Source of the DNA: CG2-30-36-16 sp964372115
GTDB taxonomy: Bacteria > Bacteroidota > Ignavibacteria > Ignavibacteriales > Ignavibacteriaceae
Direction: 5' to 3'
Assembly: GCA_964372115.1 (NCBI GenBank)
Contig: CAYJPN010000010.1
Span: forward strand, 84,174-148,173
DNA: 64,000 bases
A model generated the notes under the pieces. The model was given only the letters and a program-made list of their open reading frames with translations, made no database searches and had not been told where the DNA came from. Position 1 is the stretch's first letter; each line of letters begins with the position of its first letter. The position numbers were made by a program, and so were the translations under genes. Positions 27,627 through 36,645 of the stretch are shown piece after piece.

Positions 27627-28847
27627 TTAAACATCCACAAGAAGCCGCTCACCCTCGGTTTTTGCAATTATTGCTGCGCCGCACGAGTCACTCCAAACAT
27701 TTACAGTTGTACGGCACATATCAAGAATTCTATCAACCGCAAGAATTAACCCCACGCCCTCGAGTGGCAAACCTACTGCGGATAAAATAACAGTAATCAT
27801 TACAAGCCCTGCCATCGGTATGCCCGCCGCACCGATTGAAGCGAGCAGCGCGGTAAACACAACAACAGCCTGCTGTATAAATGAAAGTTCAATTCCGTAA
27901 GCTTGAGCAATAAACATCGCGGCTACACATTCGTATAAAGCAGTGCCGTCCATATTTACAGTTGCGCCAAGAGGTAAAATAAAACTCGTAATTTTATTCG
28001 ATACGCCGCAGTTGTGCTCAACAGCCTCAAGCGTTAACGGCAAAGTTGCCGATGAAGACGATGTAGAAAAAGCGGTGAGCAGAGGAGTCGTCATTGCCTT
28101 AGTGTGCGCAAGAGGGTTTACCTTTCCTACGAACCGAAGAAACAGCGGCAGTGTAATAAACGCGTGAAATACTAAACCTGCGAGCACAGCCGCCATGTAA
28201 ATTGATAATCGCCCGGCAATCTCGGGCAGCGAACTTCTATTTTCGGCTACTACAACGGCAACTATGCCGAAAATACCGATGGGGGTGAATTTTATAATAA
28301 ACGATGTTAGTTTCATCATCAGTTCGAAACCGCCGTTAAACAAATTTATTAGCGGACTTTTATACTCATCCGAAATTTTTGTTATAAAAAATCCAATAAG
28401 TATCGAAAAGAAAATAATAGCAAGCATATCTGCAGAAACAAGCGCGTCGAAGATATTTGTCGGAACCATGCGAAGGAGAATATTCCCGAGGTTATCCGAA
28501 ACAATTCCAAGCTCTGAAACACTTTTATTAAAATTTAAATCGGCGCCCACACCGGGCTGTAAAAGGTTTACAAAAGTTAAACCAACTAATATTGCGGCGA
28601 GACTTGTAGAGATGTAATACAAAATAGTTTTTAAACCAAGCTTGCCAAGATTTTGCGCATCGCCTATGTTACTTACGCCTGAGACAATTGAAGTAAGAAT
28701 AAGAGGAACAATTATCATCTTTAAGGCGCGGAGGAATAAATCGCCGAGCCAGGAAACATATTCAATATATTGGGGGAAGAAAAAACCGAATAAAATAGAT
28801 AAGACTAAGGCAATCAAAATTTGCCAGTGGAGTTTTATTTTTAACAT
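27627..28847 (-). CDS. Dicarboxylate/amino acid:cation symporter (DAACS family)
   Basis: The 406-residue protein fits GltP/DctA-type transporters in length and has about eight membrane helices plus two re-entrant loops. The Ser-rich re-entrant loop STSSSSATLPL and the cation-binding NMDGTALYE are present, as is the C-terminal segment VDRILDMCRTTVNVWSDS, whose D and R residues select between dicarboxylates and acidic amino acids. It would import glutamate, aspartate or C4-dicarboxylates with Na+ or H+. The gene is 38 bases downstream of hemW on the same strand and may be co-transcribed with it. Confidence 0.93.
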   Translation of the reverse strand: MLKIKLHWQILIALVLSILFGFFFPQYIEYVSWLGDLFLRALKMIIVPLILTSIVSGVSNIGDAQNLGKLGLKTILYYISTSLAAILVGLTFVNLLQPGVGADLNFNKSVSELGIVSDNLGNILLRMVPTNIFDALVSADMLAIIFFSILIGFFITKISDEYKSPLINLFNGGFELMMKLTSFIIKFTPIGIFGIVAVVVAENRSSLPEIAGRLSIYMAAVLAGLVFHAFITLPLFLRFVGKVNPLAHTKAMTTPLLTAFSTSSSSATLPLTLEAVEHNCGVSNKITSFILPLGATVNMDGTALYECVAAMFIAQAYGIELSFIQQAVVVFTALLASIGAAGIPMAGLVMITVILSAVGLPLEGVGLILAVDRILDMCRTTVNVWSDSCGAAIIAKTEGERLLVDV

Positions 28848-28885
28848 GACAACCAGATTTTTATTTAAGAAACAACGGGCGGGAG

Positions 28886-30019
28886 TTAGAGAATCTTACT
28901 TAAAATTTCATCACAAACAGCGTATCCTTTTTTTGTCAACTTAATTCTATCTTCATTGTATACTAAAAAATTTTCATCCGCCAGCGTTTTAATATAACAA
29001 TTTTTGTCGTTTAACCACCCATCTCCGAATATTTTTTTCATTTTGTTTATATTAATTCCGCTGCTGCGTAATGCAAGCATAATATATTCATCACGTTTTT
29101 GTTCATAGCTTATTTCTTCATAACCGGCGCGGGCATTTCCGCTTTTATCAATTTCGTTTATATATTTTTTTAAGCTTGAAAAATTCCACCATCGTTTATT
29201 CTCTACAAAAGAATGCACCGAAGGCCCAAAGCTTATGTATTCGTGGTATTGCCAGTAAGCATTGTTGTGTCTGCATTCGAAACCCGGTTTTGCAAAGTTA
29301 GATACTTCATACTGCATGAATCCATGCTGTTCAAAAAAATCAATTGTAATTTGGTATAGCTCTGCATCATAATCTTCATCCTGTATTTTTACTTTACCAT
29401 CGAGCACCATTTTATTTAATATCGTCCCGCGTTCAAGAATTAAACTGTAAGCCGAAATATGTTTTACGGGAAGCTTTACAGCCTGATCAAGATTTTGAAG
29501 CCAGCGCTTTTTTGTTTGTCCGGGAAGGTTAAAAATCAAATCGATGTTTAAATTATCTATGCCAGACTCAATAACATTGTATACTGTTTCAATTGCTGTC
29601 CGGCGGTTGTGTATGCGTGTTAAAAATTTCAGATCATCCTCATGAAATGATTGCACGCCGGCAGAAATTCGGTTGATGCCTATCTCTTTAAAATATTTAA
29701 GCTTTTTAATATTAACGGTACCCGGGTTTGTTTCGAGAGTAATTTCGGCATCGTCCTCAACATCAAAATTGTTTTTTAACGATTCGATGATACTTTGTAT
29801 ATTTTTAACATCAAGTAGAGAAGGTGTGCCGCCGCCGAAAAATATTGAAGAAAAACTTCTTCCCGACGAATACAGTTTTGAATAATTTTCAATTTCTTTT
29901 TTTACAGCCTCAATAAACGGCGCAATATTATCCGAGGTTATAATCGAATAAAAATCGCAGTAGATACATTTATGATTGCAGAAGGGAATATGTATATATA
30001 ACGCTGAATCTTTTTTCAT
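28886..30019 (-). CDS. hemW: HemW-like radical SAM haem chaperone
   Basis: The frame is open to 30073, but ATG 30019 (MKKDSALYIHIPFC) matches the usual HemW start. The radical SAM motif is CNHKCIYCDF (CxxxCxxCxF), and HNNAYW fits the HNxxYW haem-binding motif that separates HemW from the coproporphyrinogen dehydrogenase HemN. HemW is reported to hold haem and pass it to respiratory enzymes; it often carries the old name 'coproporphyrinogen III oxidase-like'. A haem-trafficking protein makes sense in a genome with so many cytochromes. The gene lies just upstream of the symporter. Confidence 0.9.
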   Translation of the reverse strand: MKKDSALYIHIPFCNHKCIYCDFYSIITSDNIAPFIEAVKKEIENYSKLYSSGRSFSSIFFGGGTPSLLDVKNIQSIIESLKNNFDVEDDAEITLETNPGTVNIKKLKYFKEIGINRISAGVQSFHEDDLKFLTRIHNRRTAIETVYNVIESGIDNLNIDLIFNLPGQTKKRWLQNLDQAVKLPVKHISAYSLILERGTILNKMVLDGKVKIQDEDYDAELYQITIDFFEQHGFMQYEVSNFAKPGFECRHNNAYWQYHEYISFGPSVHSFVENKRWWNFSSLKKYINEIDKSGNARAGYEEISYEQKRDEYIMLALRSSGININKMKKIFGDGWLNDKNCYIKTLADENFLVYNEDRIKLTKKGYAVCDEILSKIL

Positions 30020-30079
30020 TTTAATTAGTTTTTGTAACCCGATTAAAATAAAAAAAAAATGATTAAGGGGCACTATATA

Positions 30080-30112
30080 AAAAGCGGATGTTCTATAACA
30101 TCCGCTTTTTAT
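30080..30112. terminator. Intrinsic terminator between hemW and the outer-membrane gene
   Basis: AAAAGCGGATGTT (30080-30092) pairs with AACATCCGCTTTT (30097-30109) around a CTAT loop. On the minus strand it lies about 110 bases after the stop of the gene at 30221 and ahead of hemW, so it insulates the two. Confidence 0.8.
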
Positions 30113-30142
30113 TATCTATTTCGGATTGAGGAAAAATTAAAT

Positions 30143-30212
30143 GAGGGCGGAAAGAGTTTTTAGTCTGCCGATCCATCACTCATCAAACAACATCATCCTG
30201 TATTCCGCCCTC
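30143..30212. repeat. Long-loop inverted repeat in a 3' untranslated region
   Basis: GAGGGCGGAA (30143-30152) and TTCCGCCCTC (30203-30212) are perfect 10-bp inverted repeats 50 bases apart. They sit directly after the stop codon of the minus-strand gene at 30221 and before the terminator at 30080-30112. Confidence 0.7.
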
Positions 30213-30220
30213 AAAAAAAA

Positions 30221-31279
30221 TTAAAAACCAAAAACCAGCGCTGCTGAAACCGTATTTGTTTTGGCAAGTTTATAATCGATATTAAGACTAACTATCGCGA
30301 GGTTAAATGCCGCGCCGACAGTAAAACCAACACCATTGTCACCTTCAAGATCAAACTTCAATTCGGTTTTTTGATGACCGGCGGGTGTATCATATTCATA
30401 CGAATATTTCAAAGTTGTAGTTGATGATTCGACAGTTAAACCCGCATAAGGTGTAACTGAAACACCGGCACCGAAAGTTTTGCTTGCATAAAGTCCGAAT
30501 TGGTTTGCCGTACTTGAAAAAATATCTCCAACTTTCATTGTCTGCGTAAAAAATCCTACGCCCACATCAAGCGGAAGAGGATTTTTTAACCAAACGCCCG
30601 GGTTGTGAACAAAGCCGATACCGAAAAAACTAAACTTTCCAAGATCGCCAAGCGGAATGCTGGGTAAAAATCTTACGGAAACATCTGTACCATAAAACGT
30701 ACCACCCGTAACCTGGAAGGCTGCCAGAGGCATAACAGAAAGATCTTTTAAGAAACCGCTAACGCCGTTTACCGAAAAACTTGTTGCCTGAATTGTCTGC
30801 CCGTTTATTACTGTTCCAAGGAAGTCAACGTTTAATGTTTCACTTTCTTTACCAATTATTGTCGGACCGCTCATATTAACTGTCCAATCGGTATTGAGCA
30901 AAACACTTTTATAATTGTTGTAATTAAAATTTGATGTTGAGATTCCGGAGGCTGCAAGAATTTGATCTGCCTGCCCGGATGTAAAACGAAACATACCGGT
31001 TGTTGCGAATGTTTTATCGGCAGATCCAAAAAACGAGCCCATACCGAGGAATTTTATATCGAGATGAAAATCGAATTTTGAAGCAGAAGGAGCTTTTGCA
31101 ACCCATCCGGTATTTAAGTTGGAGCCGAAGCCGGAGATAACCGGACGTGTATAAGCCGTTACCGCATCTTGAGACATCTTGGAGAGAAGCACGCCAAGAT
31201 CATCCTGTTGAGCGAAAATTGTACCGGAAGTAAAAACAACCAGTAAGAAAACAAAAAAGAATCGCAGAGTTTTTTTCAT
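30221..31279 (-). CDS. Outer-membrane beta-barrel protein (DUF6588-like)
   Basis: The 352-residue protein has a signal peptide (about 1-24, ending I-F-A-Q-Q) and a mature part made of alternating hydrophobic/polar strands with Gly-rich turns, ending in V-F-G-F, as expected for an outer-membrane barrel. The N-terminal segment (LSKMSQDAVTAYTRPVISGFGSNLNTGW) resembles the DUF6588 family common in Bacteroidetes, which has no known function. It is monocistronic with its own downstream terminator. It could be a porin-like channel or a structural protein. Confidence 0.7.
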   Translation of the reverse strand: MKKTLRFFFVFLLVVFTSGTIFAQQDDLGVLLSKMSQDAVTAYTRPVISGFGSNLNTGWVAKAPSASKFDFHLDIKFLGMGSFFGSADKTFATTGMFRFTSGQADQILAASGISTSNFNYNNYKSVLLNTDWTVNMSGPTIIGKESETLNVDFLGTVINGQTIQATSFSVNGVSGFLKDLSVMPLAAFQVTGGTFYGTDVSVRFLPSIPLGDLGKFSFFGIGFVHNPGVWLKNPLPLDVGVGFFTQTMKVGDIFSSTANQFGLYASKTFGAGVSVTPYAGLTVESSTTTLKYSYEYDTPAGHQKTELKFDLEGDNGVGFTVGAAFNLAIVSLNIDYKLAKTNTVSAALVFGF

Positions 31280-31441
31280 ATAGCACCTATTTATTTGTTT
31301 AACTTATTCCGGCTTTGCAAAGACAATGCCAGCTTTGAGGTCTAATATTCGGTAAAAGGATGACATTTTAATACCATAAAATTTATTGTTGCTCCATCAC
31401 GACACAAATGTATATTTGGAAGTCGGAACGGAGAGACAAAA

Positions 31442-33148
31442 CTATTTTACATTCATAAGTTCTCTTGCGCCTTTTAAACTTGCTTCGGTAACTTCTTCGC
31501 CGCTCATTAGTTTAGCAACTTCACGAACACGTTCGCTATCTGTTAATTTGTTTATTCTGCTGACAACTCTATCATCAACAGTATTTTTCTCAACCATAAA
31601 ATGAGAGTCGGCTAAACCGGCTATTTGAGGCAGGTGTGTTATTGCAACTATCTGGTGAAACGATGCGAGTGATTTTAATGCGTTACCAACTTTTAGAGCA
31701 ACACGCCCGCTGACACCCGTATCTATCTCATCAAAAATTAAAAGGGGAAGTTTGTCATTTTTAGCAAGGATAGTTTTTAACGAAAGCATAATTCTTGAAA
31801 TTTCACCGCCGGACGCTACCTTTGCAAGTGGTTTTGTTTCTTCGCCAATATTTGTAGAAATAAAAAACTCAACATTATCGTAACCGGTGCTGCTGTACCG
31901 GTAGTTTTTATCTGCTATTATTATGGAGTACTGACTGTTTGCATCCGCCGGGATATTAGCAATTTTAACTTCAAACAAAGCATCAGGAATTCCGAGACTC
32001 GCGAGCACCGCTTTTACTTCACTCGATATTTTTTTCGCTGTTTCTTTTCTTTTGAGTGAAAGTTTTTCCGCAGCGCTGCCGCACTGCTTTCTAAGTATAA
32101 TAATCTCATCTTCATTCTTTTTTATAATTTCGGCATAGTTTGAAGCTATCTCAAATTCATTACCAATTTTTTTTCTGTACTCAATAATTTTTTCAATTGG
32201 ACCGCCGTATTTTTTTTTTAGAAGATTTAACGTCCCCAATCTTTGGCGCATTTTTTCGAGATGTTCGGGATCGAGGTCTATTTTGGAATTATAACCCCGT
32301 ATAAACTCCGCAATATCATTTAGCAGAGTTAATGCTGTGGTAAACTCATCGGAGGTTTCATTAAACGACTTATCGATTTTTACGAGTCCTTCAATTTCAT
32401 TTTTAACCTTTACGAGTGAGTCATAAACAGAATCTTCGGAATCGAATAATGTTTGATAAATGTTTGAAGTGGATTCTAATAACTTCTCGGAATTTTCAAG
32501 AATATTTAGTTCTTCAATCAACCTTTGCTCCTCGCCGTGTTCGGGTGATACGGCGTCAATCTCTTTTATCTGGAAAGAATAAAATTCTTTTTTTTCTTTT
32601 AACGAAAGTTCCTTTTCTTTTAGTTCTTTTAACTCGCGCAGTTTACTATTTAATCCTGAATAATATTTATTGTATTCATCAAGCAAACTTTCTACATCGC
32701 CGAATTCGTCAAGAAAATCAATATGCATCTCAGTTCGCAGCAATGATTGATGTTCATGCTGTCCGTGCAAATCAACTAAAAAATTTCCTATTTCTTTTAC
32801 TACAGTAAGAGGCACCGGGGTATCGTTTATAAAACAGCGGTTAGCCCCTTTTAAAGAAATTTCTCTTCTGATGATCAACTCGGGGAAAAACTCAATATCA
32901 TTTTCTTTAAGAAGGGTTTCAACTTTTTTATTCGTCGATGCTTCAAAAATTCCCTCAACTACAGATTTTGCGGCGCCTTTTCTAACCACTTCTGTAGAGG
33001 CGCGCTCACCAAGCAGAAGGCTCATAGCGTCAATTAAGATAGATTTGCCCGCACCTGTTTCGCCTGTAATAATATTTAATCCCTGCCCAAACTGAACATT
33101 AATATGTTCAATGAGAGCGTAATCTTTTACCTCTAACGATTTTAGCAT
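31442..33148 (-). CDS. recN: DNA repair protein RecN
   Basis: The 568-residue SMC-like ATPase has the Walker A motif GETGAGKS (residues 29-36), a central coiled coil (about 150-370), the ABC signature LAKVASGGEISR, and Walker B LLIFDEIDTGVSG. Length and order match RecN, which acts in early double-strand-break repair and holds DNA ends together. The start MLKSLEVKDYALIEH is the canonical RecN start. It is followed on the minus strand by a non-coding gap before the outer-membrane gene, so it is probably transcribed alone or from the Nudix gene side. Confidence 0.96.
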   Translation of the reverse strand: MLKSLEVKDYALIEHINVQFGQGLNIITGETGAGKSILIDAMSLLLGERASTEVVRKGAAKSVVEGIFEASTNKKVETLLKENDIEFFPELIIRREISLKGANRCFINDTPVPLTVVKEIGNFLVDLHGQHEHQSLLRTEMHIDFLDEFGDVESLLDEYNKYYSGLNSKLRELKELKEKELSLKEKKEFYSFQIKEIDAVSPEHGEEQRLIEELNILENSEKLLESTSNIYQTLFDSEDSVYDSLVKVKNEIEGLVKIDKSFNETSDEFTTALTLLNDIAEFIRGYNSKIDLDPEHLEKMRQRLGTLNLLKKKYGGPIEKIIEYRKKIGNEFEIASNYAEIIKKNEDEIIILRKQCGSAAEKLSLKRKETAKKISSEVKAVLASLGIPDALFEVKIANIPADANSQYSIIIADKNYRYSSTGYDNVEFFISTNIGEETKPLAKVASGGEISRIMLSLKTILAKNDKLPLLIFDEIDTGVSGRVALKVGNALKSLASFHQIVAITHLPQIAGLADSHFMVEKNTVDDRVVSRINKLTDSERVREVAKLMSGEEVTEASLKGARELMNVK

Positions 33149-33281
33149 AAACCTACATTATTTTAACATGAACTAATTTAGCTTTTTTGAATTGTATTAT
33201 CAAAGATGATCATTAGTACCGTATCACTTTTTACAATAAAAATTGTTAATCAATTTGCATATCATCAGCATTTAATAAACT

Positions 33282-33349
33282 TGTTAAATTGTTAAATAGT
33301 TTTATTGTTTTTTCGAAGAAAATCATCCCAACTATTTAACAATTCAACA
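33282..33349. repeat. 20-bp inverted repeat with 28-base loop between Nudix gene and recN
   Basis: The central 15 bp are perfect: AATTGTTAAATAGTT (33287-33301) against AACTATTTAACAATT (33330-33344). Five more pairs extend it with one mismatch. The loop contains TTTTCGAAGAAAA. No T-run follows on either strand, so this is not a typical terminator; it could be an mRNA structure or a protein-binding site. Confidence 0.7.
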
Positions 33350-33380
33350 ATATTTATTTTGAATATTTATGATAATAAAA

Positions 33381-33911
33381 CTATTTAAGTTTACTCATCG
33401 CCATATGGAAAGCACAAATAGATTTTGCATCGTATAACTCGCCGCCGGCAATTAAGTCCTCAACTTCTTTAAAAGTGTATTCAAAAACTTCCATTGTTTG
33501 TTCACCTTCTTCGCGATTATGCTTGCCGGAAGTTAAGCCTGTTGCAATGTATAGATGAAGAATTTCCGTACAGAAGCCCGGTGTTGTGGCAATTGCTCCG
33601 AGTTTTTTTACACTTTCAGCTTTATAACCTGTTTCTTCTTCCAACTCTCGCACAGCGCAGATGTAAGGGTCTTCTCCTTTATCAAGTTTACCAGCAGGCA
33701 TCTCAAACATATATTTAAGAAACGGATAACGAAATTGTTTTACAAGTACAATCTTACCATCATCTGTAACCGGAACAACAACCGAACCGCCCGAATGAAT
33801 TGCAACCTCTCTAATTCCTTTATTCCCGCTGTCGTAAATTATTTCATCTACCTGAAGATCAAAGACTTTTCCCCTGAATAGTATTTCGCTTTTATTTAAA
33901 GTATAATTCAT
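33381..33911 (-). CDS. Nudix hydrolase, ADP-ribose pyrophosphatase-like
   Basis: The 176-residue protein has a complete Nudix box from G74 to Y96 (GX5EX7REUXEEXGU, with R88-E89 and E92-E93) and the preceding QFRYP motif typical of ADP-ribose pyrophosphatases. It would hydrolyse ADP-ribose or a related nucleoside diphosphate to AMP and a sugar phosphate, using Mg2+ held by the box glutamates. It lies 64 bases after the YkvA-like gene, but the terminator at 33931-33954 separates them, so it is probably transcribed alone. Confidence 0.93.
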   Translation of the reverse strand: MNYTLNKSEILFRGKVFDLQVDEIIYDSGNKGIREVAIHSGGSVVVPVTDDGKIVLVKQFRYPFLKYMFEMPAGKLDKGEDPYICAVRELEEETGYKAESVKKLGAIATTPGFCTEILHLYIATGLTSGKHNREEGEQTMEVFEYTFKEVEDLIAGGELYDAKSICAFHMAMSKLK

Positions 33912-33921
33912 CGTTAACCTT

Positions 33922-33954
33922 CAAAAAAAATGAGACAGGGAAAAACCTGTCTCA
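33922..33954 (-). terminator. Intrinsic terminator after the YkvA-like gene
   Basis: TGAGACAGG (33931-33939) pairs with CCTGTCTCA (33946-33954). On the minus strand the stem is followed by eight T (33923-33930), ending the S9 peptidase/YkvA transcript. Confidence 0.88.
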
Positions 33955-33975
33955 ACAAAAAAATTGAAATAAATA

Positions 33976-34359
33976 TTATCCCCTATAGTTCGAGTCATAA
34001 TAAGGAATAAGCTCGCTTCCGAGATATTTTAACAACGCGGTAATAACGCCCAGATCGTCAAGGTAGCCAATCAAGGGAGCAATATCCGGTATAGAATCGA
34101 TGGGGGAGATAAAGTAAACCAAGGCAGCAACGATAATTGCTTTACGATGCCATGATACATTAACATCGCGCATATAATTGAACAAAGCCATTATATCTTT
34201 GGCAAAGGAAATTTTTTTGCCGACTTTCTCTAACTTTGTCCAGAGGTTCCCCTCAACATATTCAATTTTTTGTTCAGTCTCTTTTTGCCCGCCGAAGTCG
34301 AGTTCATCGAAATTCAATTCTTCTTTTTCTAGAATTTCGTTCAGATCTTTGTTTTCCAT
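33976..34359 (-). CDS. YkvA/DUF1232 family membrane protein
   Basis: The 127-residue protein has an acidic N-terminal half and a C-terminal DUF1232 region (about 70-115) with the signature YFISPIDSIPDIAPLIGYLDD, including the conserved P-I-D-x-I-P-D core. One or two membrane helices are expected. The role of this family is unknown. It begins only 3 bases after the stop of the S9 peptidase gene, so the two are translationally linked. Confidence 0.85.
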   Translation of the reverse strand: MENKDLNEILEKEELNFDELDFGGQKETEQKIEYVEGNLWTKLEKVGKKISFAKDIMALFNYMRDVNVSWHRKAIIVAALVYFISPIDSIPDIAPLIGYLDDLGVITALLKYLGSELIPYYDSNYRG

Positions 34360-34362
34360 AAA

Positions 34363-36393
34363 CTACCTCTTATAATGTTTATCAAACCAATCGTAAACTG
34401 TCCGCCACCATAAACGCGAATTTTGTGGTTTGGTAACAAAATGCGTCTCGTCGGGGAAGTACAAAAATTTACTCTCTACACCTAATCTTTGAAGAGATGT
34501 AAATAGCTGAAAAGCTTGTTCTTCAGGAACTCTGAAATCGTGTGCCCCGTGAATAACAAGCATCGGTGTTTTTATATTCTGCACATATTGATGCGGCGAC
34601 CACTTTTGGTGCAACGCGCGGTTTTGCCACGGCGTGCCTCCGTTTTCCCATTCCGGAAACCACAACTCTTCGGTTGTGCCGTACATACTTTCAAGATTAA
34701 AAACACCATCATGACAAACGAGCGCATTAAACCTATCGGTTTGTGTTGCAAGCCAGTTTATCATGTAGCCGCCGTACGAAGCGCCCGCAGCAAATGTATT
34801 ATTTTTATCGATAAAATCGAAATTTGCAACTGCATAATCGTATGCTTTCATCAAATCTTCGTAAGGTTTCCCGCCCCAGTCACCCGATATTTCATCTGTG
34901 AACTGCTGACCGTAACCGACGCTTCCACGGGGGTTGGGTGCAACCACAACATAACCCGGCGCCGCAAACATCTGTAAATTCCAGCGGTAATGAAAATCAT
35001 CCATCCAGTGCCCCTGCGGTCCACCATGAATTAAGAACATCATCGGATATTTTTTATTCGGATCGAAAAACGGAGGTTTAACAATTATGGACTGCACTTT
35101 TGCGCCGCCGGCGCCCTCGCTCCAGAAAGTCTCTATCGGATTCGTATCCAACCGGGCAAGACGCTTTTCATTTAGTTTTGTAATTTGAGAAAGATTTTTA
35201 TTATCAAGCGAAATTTTAAAAATTTCATGCGGCATATTTGTCCGCTGCTGCTTGAAGTAAAGCTCATTGCCATCGGGAGACAAAGCAATTGAACTGTTTC
35301 CGTGTTCTTCAACCAATGTTAAAACTTTACCTGTTTCAATATCAATTTTAAAAATTGATTCGTAAACGGTATTTGAACTTACAAAGTAGATATTTTTAGC
35401 ATCTTTACTCCAGATAAATTCACCAACCGACAAGTTGAAGTCTTTTGTAATATTATTTAGTGATCCGTCTGTTCTATTATATAAGAAGATGTTTTGTTTA
35501 TCCGCCTCAAAGCCTGCGCGCTCCATCGAAACAAACGCAATATATTTCCCATCCGGCGAATAGACAGGCTGATTATCATTTCCTTCGCTCTTAGAAATTT
35601 TTGAGTATGCTGTCGGCAATCCTTTTTTTACATCCTCAAGGTTGATGATAAAAATATCGTTATTTGTGCTCGTCGCCAAAAAATCAGATTCATTCATCGT
35701 AAATACAACTTCTTTTCCATCCGGTGAAAAGTTGTAATCATTACTACTGCCGAGGGCAATCGGCGGCACATCATATTTACTCATTAAAGTCAGATCAGTA
35801 AATTCACCGCTTTTTACATCAAGAAGAAAAAGATGACTGCGTTTATCGCCCCGCCATTCATCCCAGTGACGGTACATTAATTCGGTAAAAATGCTTGCCT
35901 TTACTTTGCTGTTTTCTTTTTGTTCATCACGGGTTTTATTACATTCTTCTGAAACACAATCGGGATATACGCTGGAGACAAACAAAATTTTTGTGCCGTC
36001 AGAGGAGAACTCAAAACCGGATGCGCTTGAGTATATATCGGTTAATTGTTTATCACCGGAACCGTCAAGATCACAAGACCAAATTTGTCCGCCGAGAGAA
36101 TAAGCAATTGTTTCTCCGTCGGGCGAAAATTTTGGTGACGACTCGCTCTTTTCACTTTCTTTTAGCGGGCGGAGATTACTACCATCGGAATTTATAAGAT
36201 AGATATCCGAGTTGCCTTTATTTAAATCCATACTGTAATTGGTAACCGAAAACGCAATTGTACTGCCGTCAGGGCTAATATCGAACGTTCCGATTCTTTG
36301 CATACCCCAAAGGTCATCATAATTTATCGCACGTTTTTCCTGGGCAAAAACGAGAAGCGGAATTAAAAAAACAATTGCAAATATTTTTTTCAT
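34363..36393 (-). CDS. Secreted S9-family serine peptidase (acylaminoacyl peptidase-like)
   Basis: The frame is open to 36405, but ATG 36393 (MKKIFAIVFLIPLLVFAQ) gives a clean signal peptide. The N-terminal 400 residues are a WD/TolB-like propeller with repeated SPDGxxIAF units. The C-terminal alpha/beta-hydrolase domain has the catalytic Ser in GASYGGYM (about residue 541), Asp in HGAHDFRVP (about 620) and His in DETHF (about 654). Members cleave short peptides from blocked or dipeptidyl N-termini and are periplasmic in related bacteria. It is followed directly by the YkvA-like gene. Confidence 0.93.
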   Translation of the reverse strand: MKKIFAIVFLIPLLVFAQEKRAINYDDLWGMQRIGTFDISPDGSTIAFSVTNYSMDLNKGNSDIYLINSDGSNLRPLKESEKSESSPKFSPDGETIAYSLGGQIWSCDLDGSGDKQLTDIYSSASGFEFSSDGTKILFVSSVYPDCVSEECNKTRDEQKENSKVKASIFTELMYRHWDEWRGDKRSHLFLLDVKSGEFTDLTLMSKYDVPPIALGSSNDYNFSPDGKEVVFTMNESDFLATSTNNDIFIINLEDVKKGLPTAYSKISKSEGNDNQPVYSPDGKYIAFVSMERAGFEADKQNIFLYNRTDGSLNNITKDFNLSVGEFIWSKDAKNIYFVSSNTVYESIFKIDIETGKVLTLVEEHGNSSIALSPDGNELYFKQQRTNMPHEIFKISLDNKNLSQITKLNEKRLARLDTNPIETFWSEGAGGAKVQSIIVKPPFFDPNKKYPMMFLIHGGPQGHWMDDFHYRWNLQMFAAPGYVVVAPNPRGSVGYGQQFTDEISGDWGGKPYEDLMKAYDYAVANFDFIDKNNTFAAGASYGGYMINWLATQTDRFNALVCHDGVFNLESMYGTTEELWFPEWENGGTPWQNRALHQKWSPHQYVQNIKTPMLVIHGAHDFRVPEEQAFQLFTSLQRLGVESKFLYFPDETHFVTKPQNSRLWWRTVYDWFDKHYKR

Positions 36394-36541
36394 TTTGTCC
36401 TCCATCTTCTATAAGATTTTCGAAGTGAAAAATAACGGTTGCAGTTTAGAGACGCAAGAAAAACCGTACTATTGTTCTTCATTATAATAAGCTTTGTTAA
36501 ATAATAACATATTTATCATCGTTTTTATTTTGGATGAAAAA

Positions 36542-36572
36542 ATTCACCGATATTTATCCGGTATTCACCGAT
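36542..36572 (+). promoter_or_regulatory. Direct repeat resembling a LytTR-type binding site
   Basis: ATTCACCGAT occurs at 36542-36551 and 36563-36572, 21 bases start to start, which is two helical turns. LytTR regulators bind pairs of about 9-10 bp direct repeats separated by roughly 11-13 bases. The site lies about 75 bases upstream of the operon that encodes a LytTR regulator, so self-control is a reasonable guess. Confidence 0.45.
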
Positions 36573-36645
36573 TTCTTATTTTACCACCTGTTCCGGTTTA
36601 TTAGGTTAGCATTAGAAATTTAACACTTATTTAAAGGAGTAAATT

